Shown piece after piece: positions 1 through 9,046 of a stretch of DNA of 37,130 bases. The stretch comes from an uncultured Muribaculaceae bacterium (GTDB taxonomy: Bacteria; Bacteroidota; Bacteroidia; Bacteroidales; Muribaculaceae), in the NCBI GenBank assembly GCA_948788915.1, contig CAQFOZ010000025.1:1-37130 (forward strand), given 5' to 3'. The stretch's first letter is position 1, and every line of letters begins with the position of its first letter. The position numbers and the translations under genes are program-made. The notes below the pieces were generated by a model. It had not been told where the DNA came from. It saw nothing but the letters and a program-made list of their open reading frames with translations, and did not search any database.

Positions 1-47
1 TCACGCCGATGGTACTGCGAAAGCGGGAGAGTAGGTAACCGCCGCCT
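1..47 (+). rRNA. rrf: 5S ribosomal RNA, 3' end (partial)
   Basis: The first bases match the 3' third of a bacterial 5S rRNA: the GCCGATGGTACTGCG segment followed by GTGGGAGAGTAGG-like sequence (here GCGGGAGAGTAGG) and a final GCCGCC. The 5' part lies outside the window. A strong terminator follows immediately, as expected at the end of an rRNA operon transcribed on the plus strand. The exact 3' end is estimated to within a few bases. Confidence 0.88.
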
Positions 48-52
48 TGAAG

Positions 53-83
53 GGGGTCCGTCATACGACGGACCCCTTTTTTT
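53..83 (+). terminator. Intrinsic terminator of the rRNA operon
   Basis: A perfect 10-bp stem (GGGGTCCGTC at 53-62 with GACGGACCCC at 67-76) has an ATAC loop and is followed by seven T residues. It sits directly after the 5S rRNA end. Confidence 0.93.
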
Positions 84-169
84 GTGCCCGCACGGCGCGG
101 GCGGGCACCGCCGGGAAACATTCCATGAAATTTTGTCACGGCTGTAATCTTTGTTTTGTATTAATTTAT

Positions 170-177
170 TACTTTTG
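170..177 (+). promoter_or_regulatory. Bacteroidetes -7 promoter element
   Basis: TACTTTTG matches the Bacteroidetes sigma-ABfr -7 consensus TAnnTTTG. It lies 37 bp upstream of the ATG at 215, so the transcript would start near 184. A TTTG at 150-153 is closer than the usual -33 spacing, so the upstream half is weak. The position supports translation from 215 rather than from the upstream in-frame ATG at 47. Confidence 0.55.
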
Positions 178-214
178 CAGACGAAAAAGCACTTTAATTT
201 TTAATAAAATTTTT

Positions 215-1366
215 ATGAAAAAACTTCTACTATCTTTGGCTGTAGTTGCCTTTGGTTCTAACCTTATGTGTGCTACAGATTATGTTCTTTTTAGTAAGGA
301 TAACTATGCGAGCCTTGAATGGACAGGTGATGCAAATGGTTACAAGACTACGGTCACAGTGAATAATAAAACATTCACTGTTGAGACTATAAAGAATAAA
401 GCTTCTAATCTGGTTAAACCAGGGGAGCAGATTCGTGTATACAAAAATGCACAACTTGTTATTACATCTGATGATGTCGTAATGAAGCAGGTTACATTAA
501 CCGCATCTGCATCAGACAATGCAGGTGCACAAAGTGTGAATGAACCCTGGACTACTTCTGCCAACGGGTTGGTAACTACTCTCAAAAATGAGGCAGGTGC
601 AAAGGATGTTACTTTTACGGCAAGTGCGAATCAATTTCGTGTTGCCAATTTGGTAGTGTCAGATGAGATCAGTTCTGAGGATCCAAAGCCGGTTGAGTAT
701 ACAAAGGTCAATTCTATAGCCGAGACAATTGCTTTGGCTGATTATACTAAAATAGAGGTGGCATTCCCCATGACAGTAGCTTTTGTCAATTATAGTAATG
801 TGTTTGCTACCGATGCTGCAGGTGATTTTATTCAGATTTATGGTTCTAATAAATTCGAAAGTAATTCAATAATTCCGGCGGGTTGGAAAGGTGAATATGT
901 ATTATTTAATAAAACCACTCCTGAGATGAAGCCCGAATCACTTCCGGAGTCAACTGAGAAAGGCAATTTTGAGCCGAAAGCAGTAGATGCGGACAAGATT
1001 ACTGTTGATATGGTAAACAGTGTAATCCTCATCAAGAATGTTACATTTGCTGCTGAGACCCCGTCTGACAAGAATAATTTCGAAGGTACTGTTGGCTCTA
1101 CAACATTGAGCTTCCGTAATAACTATTCAATTGCCGGAGTGGCTGCAGGAGTTTATGATGTGACGGCAGTTGTGATCAATTACAAAGGCGCTCTGTCTCT
1201 GTATGTCACAAATTATACGGTTCCCGGTGCCGGTGTAGAAGATTTGGTTGTTGATGAGAGCACAGAGGTTGTGTATTATAACCTGCAAGGTGTAAAGGTA
1301 GCTAATCCTGAAAAGGGTATATATATCCGTGTGCAGGGTAACAAGGCTACTAAAGTGACTCTCTAA
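215..1366 (+). CDS. Secreted protein with a sorting-domain-like C-terminus
   Basis: This is a 383-residue exported protein of unknown function. The first 20 residues (MKKLLLSLAVVAFGSNLMCA) form a clear signal peptide, which selects the ATG at 215. The open frame extends upstream to 47, but that part overlaps the 5S terminator. The mature protein is rich in Val, Thr, Asn and Ala and looks like consecutive beta-sandwich or OB-like segments. The last 35 residues (YYNLQGVKV, then PEKGIYI) match the short C-terminal module of many Bacteroidales secreted proteins, related to Por/T9SS sorting domains. It is a single-gene unit with its own promoter and terminator. The surface or secreted location is inferred from the two end signals; no catalytic motif is visible. 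Confidence 0.75.
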   Translation: MKKLLLSLAVVAFGSNLMCATDYVLFSKDNYASLEWTGDANGYKTTVTVNNKTFTVETIKNKASNLVKPGEQIRVYKNAQLVITSDDVVMKQVTLTASASDNAGAQSVNEPWTTSANGLVTTLKNEAGAKDVTFTASANQFRVANLVVSDEISSEDPKPVEYTKVNSIAETIALADYTKIEVAFPMTVAFVNYSNVFATDAAGDFIQIYGSNKFESNSIIPAGWKGEYVLFNKTTPEMKPESLPESTEKGNFEPKAVDADKITVDMVNSVILIKNVTFAAETPSDKNNFEGTVGSTTLSFRNNYSIAGVAAGVYDVTAVVINYKGALSLYVTNYTVPGAGVEDLVVDESTEVVYYNLQGVKVANPEKGIYIRVQGNKATKVTL

Positions 1367-1409
1367 AACGCGCAGAGTCATGCAGTAAGCGATAAGATAT
1401 AATTTTATT

Positions 1410-1440
1410 AAAGGCTATCTCTTAATAAGGGGTAGCCTTT
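1410..1440 (+). terminator. Terminator after the secreted-protein gene
   Basis: AAAGGCTA (1410-1417) pairs with TAGCCTTT (1433-1440), with wobble pairs extending into the loop, and the stem ends in a short T-run. It lies in the 300-bp gap 1367-1666, which otherwise holds only the ansA promoter. Confidence 0.7.
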
Positions 1441-1545
1441 ATTGTGTATGTGTTTAATGGTTGTGTTTGCATGGCCAAGTTAGAATGATTTATTATAACA
1501 GTTGATATATCCGTAAATTTGATGATTGAATTTGAATAGTCGAGA

Positions 1546-1576
1546 TTGTAAAATATAAATATAATTACTATATTTG
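1546..1576 (+). promoter_or_regulatory. Promoter of the ansA-ispE gene run
   Basis: TATATTTG (1569-1576) is an exact TAnnTTTG -7 element. A TTG at 1546-1548 lies 20 nt upstream, the Bacteroidetes -33 spacing. Transcription would start near 1583, giving a leader of about 85 nt. Confidence 0.7.
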
Positions 1577-1666
1577 CGAGATGATAGATAAGGGTAACTG
1601 AAACGAGCTTTCAATTATATTTTACTATGCATTTAATTAGGTTGTTGGATCTCTTATTTAATTACT

Positions 1667-2725
1667 ATGAGCGGAACCCCGAATCATAACGGCGCCCGGC
1701 GCCCCCGCATCTTGATAGTGTACACGGGTGGAACAATCGGCATGATTGAAAATCCGGACAACGGTACGCTTGAGCCTTTCGACTTTGATCATCTGATTGA
1801 CAATGTCCCCAAGATTAAGATGCTTGATTTCGAAATCGAAAACTATCAGTTTAAAGTACCGATAGATTCATCTGCCATGACACCTAAGGACTGGCAGAAG
1901 ATAGTCAAGGTGATTGAGGAAAATTATGATTCGTATGATGGATTTGTGGTCCTTCATGGTACAGACACAATGGCTTACACCGCTTCTGCAATGAGCTTTA
2001 TGTTGCAGAATCTTAGCAAGCCTGTTATAATTACCGGAAGTCAGCTTCCCATAGGGGAGGTAAGAACGGACGGAGAAGAGAATCTGATTACCGCGTTGCA
2101 GGTAGCGGCCGCAAGAAATTCGGACGGTGAACCTATGATTCAGGAAGTGGCCATACTTTTTGAGGACTATTTGTGGCGGGGGAATCGTTCGACCAAGCAC
2201 AGTTCCGATAACTTCAATGCTTTTAAAAGCTCAAATTATCCTAAGCTTGCAAAAATAGGATTGGGTATATCATTTGATAAGGATGTACTGTTGCGACATA
2301 AAGGAGATAAGGGTCTTGAAACATTTTATGACCTTGATACAAATGTGTTTTACATGGATCTCTTCCCGGGAATCAACAAGGACCTGGTGAAGTATATGCT
2401 TGCCATGCCAAATTTAAAAGGTGTGGTTATGAAGACATTCGGAATGGGTAACGGACCGACGGACAAGTGGTTCCTGAATGAAATAAAGCAGGCGGTCCAG
2501 AGGGGAATAGTAATAGTGAGCGTGTCGCAGTGTATGAATGGATCTGTGAATCCAATGCGTTACAAAGCGGGAATAGGCCTTATTGCTGCCGGGGTTATTT
2601 CCGGACACGATATGACATCCGAAGCGGCAATAACCAAGCTCATGTATCTGTTTGGCAAAGGATTGAGCTCGGAAGAAGTGAGGCGGCAGATGGAAGTGCC
2701 GCTTGCCGGAGAGATGGAAGGCTGA
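1667..2725 (+). CDS. ansA: Type I L-asparaginase
   Basis: This enzyme hydrolyses L-asparagine to aspartate and ammonia. The 352-residue length and the absence of a signal peptide fit the cytoplasmic type I family. The first signature, TGGTIG (residues 20-25, nucleophile Thr23), and the second, HGTDTM (97-102), are intact. A Ser/Lys-containing C-terminal region (KLMYLFGKGLS) is present. The gene heads a co-directional run and lies 35 bp before the DUF3822 gene, downstream of a good promoter at 1546-1576. The start at 1667 is the only sensible ATG before the TGGTIG strand. A glutaminase side activity cannot be excluded from sequence. Confidence 0.93.
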   Translation: MSGTPNHNGARRPRILIVYTGGTIGMIENPDNGTLEPFDFDHLIDNVPKIKMLDFEIENYQFKVPIDSSAMTPKDWQKIVKVIEENYDSYDGFVVLHGTDTMAYTASAMSFMLQNLSKPVIITGSQLPIGEVRTDGEENLITALQVAAARNSDGEPMIQEVAILFEDYLWRGNRSTKHSSDNFNAFKSSNYPKLAKIGLGISFDKDVLLRHKGDKGLETFYDLDTNVFYMDLFPGINKDLVKYMLAMPNLKGVVMKTFGMGNGPTDKWFLNEIKQAVQRGIVIVSVSQCMNGSVNPMRYKAGIGLIAAGVISGHDMTSEAAITKLMYLFGKGLSSEEVRRQMEVPLAGEMEG

Positions 2726-2760
2726 ACCCGGACAGTTAAAAAGAATATAATAGTTTTTAG

Positions 2761-3582
2761 ATGAGTGCCGAATTAAGAACATATACGAGTGTCAGAATTG
2801 ATGATACTGCCGAATGGCGTCTTGTCATATTCATTTCCGACAGAGGGATGTCCGCTTATCTAAAGAATCTTGAGAATCCTTTGGACAATATTGTCACGCT
2901 CTTTGATGAAAGATGGCAGTTGGATGATACTATGCTGTTGCATCGTATAGAGGAATGTGTTTACAATCACCCTCAGTTGTTTGATGATTTTGCGACAGAA
3001 ATCATCATCTGCACTCCGCGTGCTTTGTGGTTTCCGGAGAAAGCTGGCAGAGACAGCGAGATGCTAATGCAGGGTTTCAATAGCGTTTTTCCTAATGATG
3101 AAACAAACGTGCTTGAGGATGAGAGAGAAGAAATGACGTGTGTCTATTCTCTGACACCTGGTCTGCCGTCGTTTTTACGTAGGACTCTTTCCGGGGCAAA
3201 AATTTCCAGTCATCAGGGTGTGCTGGTGTCCAAGTTTATAAAACAAAAGAACGACAGCCCGGTCCTTTATATAGATATCCGCAATGAGGATGCTGATTAT
3301 ATTCTTATAGAGAACGGTAAATTGCTGTTGGCGTCCACCCATCAGTGGCATAATATGATGGATATAGGCTATATGGCAATTAATATATTTGATGTGTATG
3401 GCCTTAATCCCCAGATGGCGCAGGTGTCTTTGTCGGGAGAGATATCCGATAAACAGGAGCTTGTAAGAATCTTAAGAGAGCAGATTTCTTATGTTATGTT
3501 TACACTTGTTCCAACAGCTGTGTCAAAGGTTAAGATGCCGTTAAGTGCGGCGATATCGTTGTGCAGACAATCGAACAACTGA
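2761..3582 (+). CDS. DUF3822 family protein
   Basis: This 273-residue cytoplasmic protein without a signal peptide matches the Bacteroidetes-specific DUF3822 family, which has an actin/ASKHA-like fold and no assigned biochemical role. Segments such as WRLVIFISDRGMSAYLKN and VLYIDIRNEDADYILIENGK look like paired beta-strands of that fold. Members of this family are typically found directly upstream of rsmD, as here with an 11-bp gap. A link to ribosomal RNA maturation is therefore a context inference only. Family assignment rests on recalled gene context and general sequence character. Confidence 0.78.
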   Translation: MSAELRTYTSVRIDDTAEWRLVIFISDRGMSAYLKNLENPLDNIVTLFDERWQLDDTMLLHRIEECVYNHPQLFDDFATEIIICTPRALWFPEKAGRDSEMLMQGFNSVFPNDETNVLEDEREEMTCVYSLTPGLPSFLRRTLSGAKISSHQGVLVSKFIKQKNDSPVLYIDIRNEDADYILIENGKLLLASTHQWHNMMDIGYMAINIFDVYGLNPQMAQVSLSGEISDKQELVRILREQISYVMFTLVPTAVSKVKMPLSAAISLCRQSNN

Positions 3583-3593
3583 AATTTGGCGCC

Positions 3594-4136
3594 ATGAGAA
3601 TCATACGGGGTAAATATGGAAAACGACGTTTTGATGTGCCCAAAAATATAACGGCACGTCCCACCACTGACTTCGCACGCGAGAATATCTTTAATGTGAT
3701 AGAAAATATGGTGGATCTTGAGGGGCTGCAGGTTCTTGATCTGTTTGCAGGAACGGGTGCCATAAGCTGGGAATTTGTGTCAAGAGGATGTTCTGATGTC
3801 GTGGCTGTGGAACAGTCCAGAATCCAGACTTCCTTCATACATTCTGTAAAAGAGAAATTAGGGGATAAGATATTGAGGCTGATAAAGGGTGATGTGTTCA
3901 GATATATTGAGAGATGCAAAGACAAATATGATATCATATTTGCGGATCCTCCGTATGACCATCCCCGGTTTGCAGAGATTCCGGAACTTATCTTGGGTTC
4001 GGGGATGGTTAAAGACGGAACAATAGTGATTGTTGAACATAATAAGAGTCATGAGTTCAGCTCATTGCCGGGTTTTACAAGGCATCTTGCATACGGGAGC
4101 GTGAACTTCAGTATATTTAAGACAATAAATGGATAA
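3594..4136 (+). CDS. rsmD: 16S rRNA (guanine966-N2)-methyltransferase RsmD
   Basis: This enzyme methylates G966 of 16S rRNA using S-adenosylmethionine. The protein starts MRIIRGKYGKRRF, the usual RsmD N-terminus. It contains the SAM-binding motif DLFAGTG and the catalytic DPPY motif (IIFADPPYD). The open frame begins at 3561, but those extra 11 residues overlap the DUF3822 gene, so the ATG at 3594 is chosen, giving 180 residues, normal for the family. The gene overlaps the ribBA start by 8 bp, suggesting translational coupling. Confidence 0.93.
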   Translation: MRIIRGKYGKRRFDVPKNITARPTTDFARENIFNVIENMVDLEGLQVLDLFAGTGAISWEFVSRGCSDVVAVEQSRIQTSFIHSVKEKLGDKILRLIKGDVFRYIERCKDKYDIIFADPPYDHPRFAEIPELILGSGMVKDGTIVIVEHNKSHEFSSLPGFTRHLAYGSVNFSIFKTING

Positions 4137-5340
4137 TATAAAGTTAGATTCAATTGAGGAGGCATTGAAAGATTTCAAAGCCGGTAAGTTTGTGATGGTG
4201 GTAGATGACGAAGATCGCGAGAATGAAGGCGATCTTATCATAGCTGCGGAAAAAATCACACCTGAGGATGTAAATTTCATGTTGAAGAATGCCAGGGGTG
4301 TGTTGTGTGTGCCGTTGACTTTGCAGAGATGTGAGGAATTGCAGCTTGACAAGCAGGTTGTAGACAACACTTCTATGTTGGGAACTCCGTTTACCATTAC
4401 GGTCGACAAACTTGAAGGATGTACGACAGGAGTGTCTATTGCGGATCGTTGCGCAACGATCCGTGCGCTTGCTGATCCGGAGTCTACACCCGAGACATTC
4501 GGTCGCCCCGGGCATATCAATCCTCTTTATGCTCAGGACAGAGGAGTGCTTCAGCGCTCGGGACATACCGAGGCGGCAGTGGATCTTGCGCGCTTGTCGG
4601 GCCTTCAGCCGGTAGCGGCTCTTATGGAAATAATGAGTGATGACGGCACGATGGCTCGCCTTCCGGAGTTAAGGAAACTTGCCGATGAGTGGGGACTTAA
4701 ACTTATAAGCATAAAAGACTTGATCGCATATCGCCTGAAACATGATTCTCTCGTAGAGGAGGGGGAAGAGGTGAGAATGCCTACAGAGTATGGCGATTTC
4801 CGTCTTATTCCTTTTCGTCAGAAAGACAATAATCTTGAACATGTGGCTTTGATCAAGGGGGATGTTTCTGATGGGAAGCCGGTATTGGTTCGGGTGCATT
4901 CCTCATGCATGACAGGTGACATTTTCGGTTCCAAGCGTTGTGAATGCGGCGAACAGCTTCATCTTGCAATGCAGAAAATTGAAAAAGAGGGAAGAGGAGC
5001 TGTCATATACCTGAATCAGGAAGGACGGGGCATAGGACTTATGGATAAAATCAAGGCTTATAAACTTCAGGAGAATGGTCTTGATACGGTAGATGCAAAT
5101 TTACACCTCGGTCATAAGGCCGATGAAAGGGATTATGGTGTAGGAGCGAATATTTTGCATGCTTTAGGTATCCAGAAGATGCGTCTGATGACAAACAATC
5201 CTATGAAAAGAATTGGTCTGGAGGGATATGGACTTGAGATTACTGAGAATGTGCCGATAGAGATTCAGCCAAATGAATATAATGAGAAGTATATGCATAC
5301 AAAAAAGGTGAGAATGGGGCATATATTAAGTAAACTTTAA
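4129..5340 (+). CDS. ribBA: Bifunctional DHBP synthase / GTP cyclohydrolase II
   Basis: This enzyme supplies both precursors of riboflavin. The N-terminal half makes 3,4-dihydroxy-2-butanone 4-phosphate from ribulose 5-phosphate. The C-terminal half opens GTP to the diaminopyrimidine. The RibB half carries DDEDRENEGD. The RibA half has the zinc-binding set (SSCMTGDIFGSKRCECGEQL) and the NQEGRGIGL segment. The 403-residue length is standard, and both halves look intact. No FMN riboswitch-like leader is visible because the gene overlaps rsmD, so expression probably follows the upstream operon. Confidence 0.96.
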   Translation: MDNIKLDSIEEALKDFKAGKFVMVVDDEDRENEGDLIIAAEKITPEDVNFMLKNARGVLCVPLTLQRCEELQLDKQVVDNTSMLGTPFTITVDKLEGCTTGVSIADRCATIRALADPESTPETFGRPGHINPLYAQDRGVLQRSGHTEAAVDLARLSGLQPVAALMEIMSDDGTMARLPELRKLADEWGLKLISIKDLIAYRLKHDSLVEEGEEVRMPTEYGDFRLIPFRQKDNNLEHVALIKGDVSDGKPVLVRVHSSCMTGDIFGSKRCECGEQLHLAMQKIEKEGRGAVIYLNQEGRGIGLMDKIKAYKLQENGLDTVDANLHLGHKADERDYGVGANILHALGIQKMRLMTNNPMKRIGLEGYGLEITENVPIEIQPNEYNEKYMHTKKVRMGHILSKL

Positions 5341-5380
5341 ATAACATTTAATTAGAATAACCCTGTTCAAATATAGTTTT

Positions 5381-8155
5381 ATGAAACACATATTGCTTTG
5401 TTTTGTATTAGGTATAGGATGCCTCCAGGCTTACTCCTTAGAAAATCATGAAAAAAAAGTGCTCGACCACTCGTGTTTTGATGCCTGGAAAGGAGTCAAG
5501 ACAGATGTGTTAAGTGATGACGGAGAATGGGGAGCCTATGAGGTCAATCCTCAGGAGGGTGACGGAATCCTATGCTTTTACAATACAAGGAATGGAAAAA
5601 AGATTGAGGTTGCGCGAGGATATCGCCCTGCTTTCACGGCTGATGGTAAATGGGCCGTTGCGTCGATTAAAGCCTTGTTCACAGAAACGAGAAAAGCAAA
5701 GATAGATAAAAAGAAGGATTTTGATATGCCTCAGGATTCTTTGGTAATCGTGAACCTTAGAACTTTGAGTATAGACAAGATTGCAAATGTTCCCAATTTC
5801 AAGATTGCCAGGAACGGGTGTGACTGGGTGGCTTATGCTTCATGTGATACTATTTATTCTTCAAAAAAGAACCTGAAGGATAAGGAGTTCGCATTGCCTT
5901 TGATTGTGAGAAATCTGCTTACGGGCTCACAGAAGGTTATAAAGAATGTCTCTGCATATGACTTTAACAGACAAGGAACCCGTATTGCATTAAAACTTAA
6001 GAAAATAAAAAAAGATTCACTCTCCTTCGACGGAATGGGTATAATGAATCTGCCGGACACGACTCTTAGAATATTTGACAGGGATAGAAAATTTTATGGT
6101 TCATTTCTGTTTGATCATGAGGGGAACAGATTTGCTGTTACAGCATCGGATGACAGTGTGAAAACCGGTACGCGCAAGGCTTTTTTACTTTGGAACAGGT
6201 TGGGTGAAGGCGAAGCAAAAGCTATAAAAATTGACAGTAGATTTATTTCTGCCGGAGGTGACACTCTTGTGCCGAATCAATACACAAAGCCTGTTTTTTC
6301 AAGAGATGGCAAAAGACTGATCAGTGGAGTAGCTCCGATAATTGCTCCGGACGACACCACGATAGTGGATTTTGAGCAACCGGCTCTGGATATCTGGCGT
6401 TGGGATGCTCCGTTCACCTCTCCTGAGGAATTAAAGAAGGCCACTGTATTGAAAGAGAATACATATCCCGTTGTGATAGATTTGTCGGATATGCACCAGA
6501 CATTGCTCAGTGAAGTTCCATTGGCAAAAGTCAAAGGCGGTAACCAATGGAATTCCGATTGGGCGCTGATTGTGGATCCTACAGAGCATATGGTTGAGAA
6601 CCAGTGGAATTATTTTGCTCCGCAAGAGGTGTTTGTAGTTAATGTAAAAAACGGGGAATTGAGACGTCTTGGTAATGTTCCTGCCGGGGATGCCGGTCTT
6701 TCACCGGAAGGGAGATATGTTTACTGGTATGCGGATAAAAACTTTTACACATATAATATAGCTACCGGAGATACAGTGAATGTAACTGAAAAGATGCCGG
6801 TTCAGATATGGAATATTGATGATGACCATCCCATGCCTGCAGAGCCTTGGGCAAATGCTTTGTGGTCTGCCGATGACAAGGCAATGCTCGTGTATGACAA
6901 ATACGATTTATGGAGACTTGATCCGGATGGGGAGGAATCTCCCGTATGTATCACCAACGGATATGGCCGGAAGAATAATATGAGTTTCCGGCATATAGTC
7001 ACTGATAACGAATGGCGTGGTGTAAAGGCCGGTGAGGAGATGCTTTTCAATGTCTTCGATTATACGGACAAATATAATGGTCTGGCTACATATAAATACG
7101 GCAGACCTGCCAACCCGGCGGTGACTGTGCTTAACGGTTATGCCTATACTCAGGTTAAGAAGGCCAAAAACAGCAATGTCTATTTGTGGCAACGTGCTAA
7201 TTTTTCAACCTCTCCGGATGTATGGGCATGTACTGGCAACGATTTTATCAAGGCCCGCCAACTTAGTGATGCTAATCCTCAGATGAAAGATTACAGATGG
7301 GGTACAGCCAAACTTGTGAAATGGAGAGCTTACGACGGTAAAGAGTCTGAGGGAGTACTGTATGTTCCGGATGATATTGATCCGGATAAGAAGTATCCGA
7401 TGTTGTGCGTGTTTTACGAAACCGGAAGCGAGGATCTTTACCGTCACTATACAATGGAACCGTCATGGAGTTGGGTGAACTATCCGTTTTATGTGAGCAG
7501 AGGCTATGTGGTGTTTGTCCCGGATATACATTACACCGCAGGGCTTCCCGGAGAAAGCTGCTATAATTATGTTTGTTCAGGAGCCGAGGAAATGTGCAAG
7601 CGTTATCCATGGATCGACAAAGAACGTATCGGCATAGACGGACAGAGCTGGGGTGGATATCAGACAGCATATCTTGTCACACGCACGAATATGTTTGCGT
7701 GTGCCGGGAGTGGAGCGCCTGTATCTAATATGACGTCCGCTTTTGGCGGTATACGGTGGGAGTCGGGCAATTCAAGGCAAGCACAATATGAAATGGGTCA
7801 GAGCCGTATCGGGAGGAATCTTTGGGAGGCTCCTGAACTTTATATAGCAAACTCTCCGGTGTTTCATGCCAATAGGGTTGAGACGCCACTGCTTATCATG
7901 CATAATGACAATGACGGTGCAGTGCCATGGTATCAAGGTATAGAAATGTTTATGGCACTTCGCCGTTTGCAAAAACCGGTATGGATGTTGCAATATAACG
8001 GTGAGGCTCATAATATCAGAGCGCGTAAGAATAGAAAAGACATAACTATTAGGTTACAACAATTTTTTGACCACTATTTAAAAGGTGATCCCATGCCCAA
8101 ATGGATGAAAGAGGGAATACCGGTAGTCAGAAAAGGGCAGGAATTAGGATATTAG
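5381..8155 (+). CDS. Exported S9 family (prolyl oligopeptidase-like) peptidase
   Basis: This 924-residue serine peptidase has a signal peptide (MKHILLCFVLGIGCLQAYS). A long N-terminal beta-propeller region of WD/YWTD-like strands is followed by a C-terminal alpha/beta hydrolase domain. The nucleophile elbow is GQSWGG with Ser756. The acid lies in HNDNDGAVP (probably Asp845), and the catalytic His is His877 in GEAHNIR. All three residues are present, so the enzyme should be active, probably releasing peptides in the periplasm. It begins 40 bp after ribBA and ends 7 bp before the DUF1460 gene. The exact specificity (DPP-like, oligopeptidase or acylaminoacyl peptidase) cannot be read from sequence. 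Confidence 0.93.
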   Translation: MKHILLCFVLGIGCLQAYSLENHEKKVLDHSCFDAWKGVKTDVLSDDGEWGAYEVNPQEGDGILCFYNTRNGKKIEVARGYRPAFTADGKWAVASIKALFTETRKAKIDKKKDFDMPQDSLVIVNLRTLSIDKIANVPNFKIARNGCDWVAYASCDTIYSSKKNLKDKEFALPLIVRNLLTGSQKVIKNVSAYDFNRQGTRIALKLKKIKKDSLSFDGMGIMNLPDTTLRIFDRDRKFYGSFLFDHEGNRFAVTASDDSVKTGTRKAFLLWNRLGEGEAKAIKIDSRFISAGGDTLVPNQYTKPVFSRDGKRLISGVAPIIAPDDTTIVDFEQPALDIWRWDAPFTSPEELKKATVLKENTYPVVIDLSDMHQTLLSEVPLAKVKGGNQWNSDWALIVDPTEHMVENQWNYFAPQEVFVVNVKNGELRRLGNVPAGDAGLSPEGRYVYWYADKNFYTYNIATGDTVNVTEKMPVQIWNIDDDHPMPAEPWANALWSADDKAMLVYDKYDLWRLDPDGEESPVCITNGYGRKNNMSFRHIVTDNEWRGVKAGEEMLFNVFDYTDKYNGLATYKYGRPANPAVTVLNGYAYTQVKKAKNSNVYLWQRANFSTSPDVWACTGNDFIKARQLSDANPQMKDYRWGTAKLVKWRAYDGKESEGVLYVPDDIDPDKKYPMLCVFYETGSEDLYRHYTMEPSWSWVNYPFYVSRGYVVFVPDIHYTAGLPGESCYNYVCSGAEEMCKRYPWIDKERIGIDGQSWGGYQTAYLVTRTNMFACAGSGAPVSNMTSAFGGIRWESGNSRQAQYEMGQSRIGRNLWEAPELYIANSPVFHANRVETPLLIMHNDNDGAVPWYQGIEMFMALRRLQKPVWMLQYNGEAHNIRARKNRKDITIRLQQFFDHYLKGDPMPKWMKEGIPVVRKGQELGY

Positions 8156-8162
8156 ATTTTAA

Positions 8163-9029
8163 ATGAAAGTATCAGTATATTCAAAATTATTAGCAATAGG
8201 TGTTGGCCTTCTGTATGTTTCAGGCATTCAAAAGGCGGAAGCCCAAACTTTTCATTGCCCGGCAGATACGGCAAAAGCAATGGAGTTGACCCGCAAGTAT
8301 TATCAACCGGGGAAAGACCCGGCTCCTCTGTGTGGAGATATTGCCGCTGAACTTGTGGGTGCAGTCTATGTGCCCATTGCTAAAGAGGACAGCCTGGGAG
8401 AAGCTCCAATCAGACTTGACGGATTCGATGAACTGGCATTCGTGAATACTGTCGGGGCCATAGCCAAACTTGCTACTTCGCCGGGTCATGCCCGTCCAAA
8501 AGATCTTGGGCTGGTAATTGATAATCTTACATTCCGAAGAGGGGAGAAGTCCGGTTTCCCTATGAGAATGAACTATGCGGCCGATTGGATACTTGACAAT
8601 AAATCGAGAGGAAATGTAGAGGAATTTACGGAAGATTATTCTAATGTCTTTAAAACTAAATCGCTTGATTATGTAACGCGTAACAAAGGTAAATATGCGG
8701 CTTTAAAAGACTCTGCAACGTATGAAAAACTGCGGATGGTGGAATTGGGATACCGTACATTTAAGATCCCCTATATGAAAAGGGAGAGCACTGAATGGAA
8801 AGATATCAAGCCGTTGTTAAGGGATGGAGACATAATAGTGCTTCTTACGAATGAACAGGATAAAGATATATTTGATATCGGGTTCATTAAAAAACGGGAT
8901 GACGGCTTTCATTATATCCATGCTTCCGAGAAGGAGGGAAAAGTCGTAGAGGAGTCCGAACCATTGGGCAGATATATCAAACGTAACTCGAAGTATATAT
9001 TTGGTTGGAGATGGGTGCGTCTTAAGTAA
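8163..9029 (+). CDS. Exported DUF1460 (amidase-like, NlpC/P60 superfamily) protein, catalytic Cys missing
   Basis: This 288-residue protein has a signal peptide ending near KAEAQ (residue 28). Its C-terminus (FHYIHASEKEGKVV, then PLGRYIKRN) follows the DUF1460 family, thought to act as N-acetylmuramoyl-L-alanine amidase-like cell-wall enzymes. The family nucleophile motif is normally DC followed by TTFVE. Here the aligned segment is FDELAFVNTV, so Glu90 replaces the Cys. A conserved His of the RxHY segment appears as Asn in RMNY. The HAS histidine (His253) remains. The protein may be a non-catalytic binder or have altered chemistry. It follows the S9 peptidase by 7 bp. Confidence 0.75.
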   Translation: MKVSVYSKLLAIGVGLLYVSGIQKAEAQTFHCPADTAKAMELTRKYYQPGKDPAPLCGDIAAELVGAVYVPIAKEDSLGEAPIRLDGFDELAFVNTVGAIAKLATSPGHARPKDLGLVIDNLTFRRGEKSGFPMRMNYAADWILDNKSRGNVEEFTEDYSNVFKTKSLDYVTRNKGKYAALKDSATYEKLRMVELGYRTFKIPYMKRESTEWKDIKPLLRDGDIIVLLTNEQDKDIFDIGFIKKRDDGFHYIHASEKEGKVVEESEPLGRYIKRNSKYIFGWRWVRLK

Positions 9030-9046
9030 TAACTTGTTTGGAGCGC

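Noticed and set aside
47..214. Upstream extension of the first gene to the ATG at 47
   Set aside because: It would overlap the 5S terminator and bury the signal peptide at residue 57. The -7 element at 170-177 would also be inside the coding region.
4062..4520. 152-codon minus-strand open frame over rsmD/ribBA
   Set aside because: It is antisense to conserved ribBA sequence with no recognisable domain.
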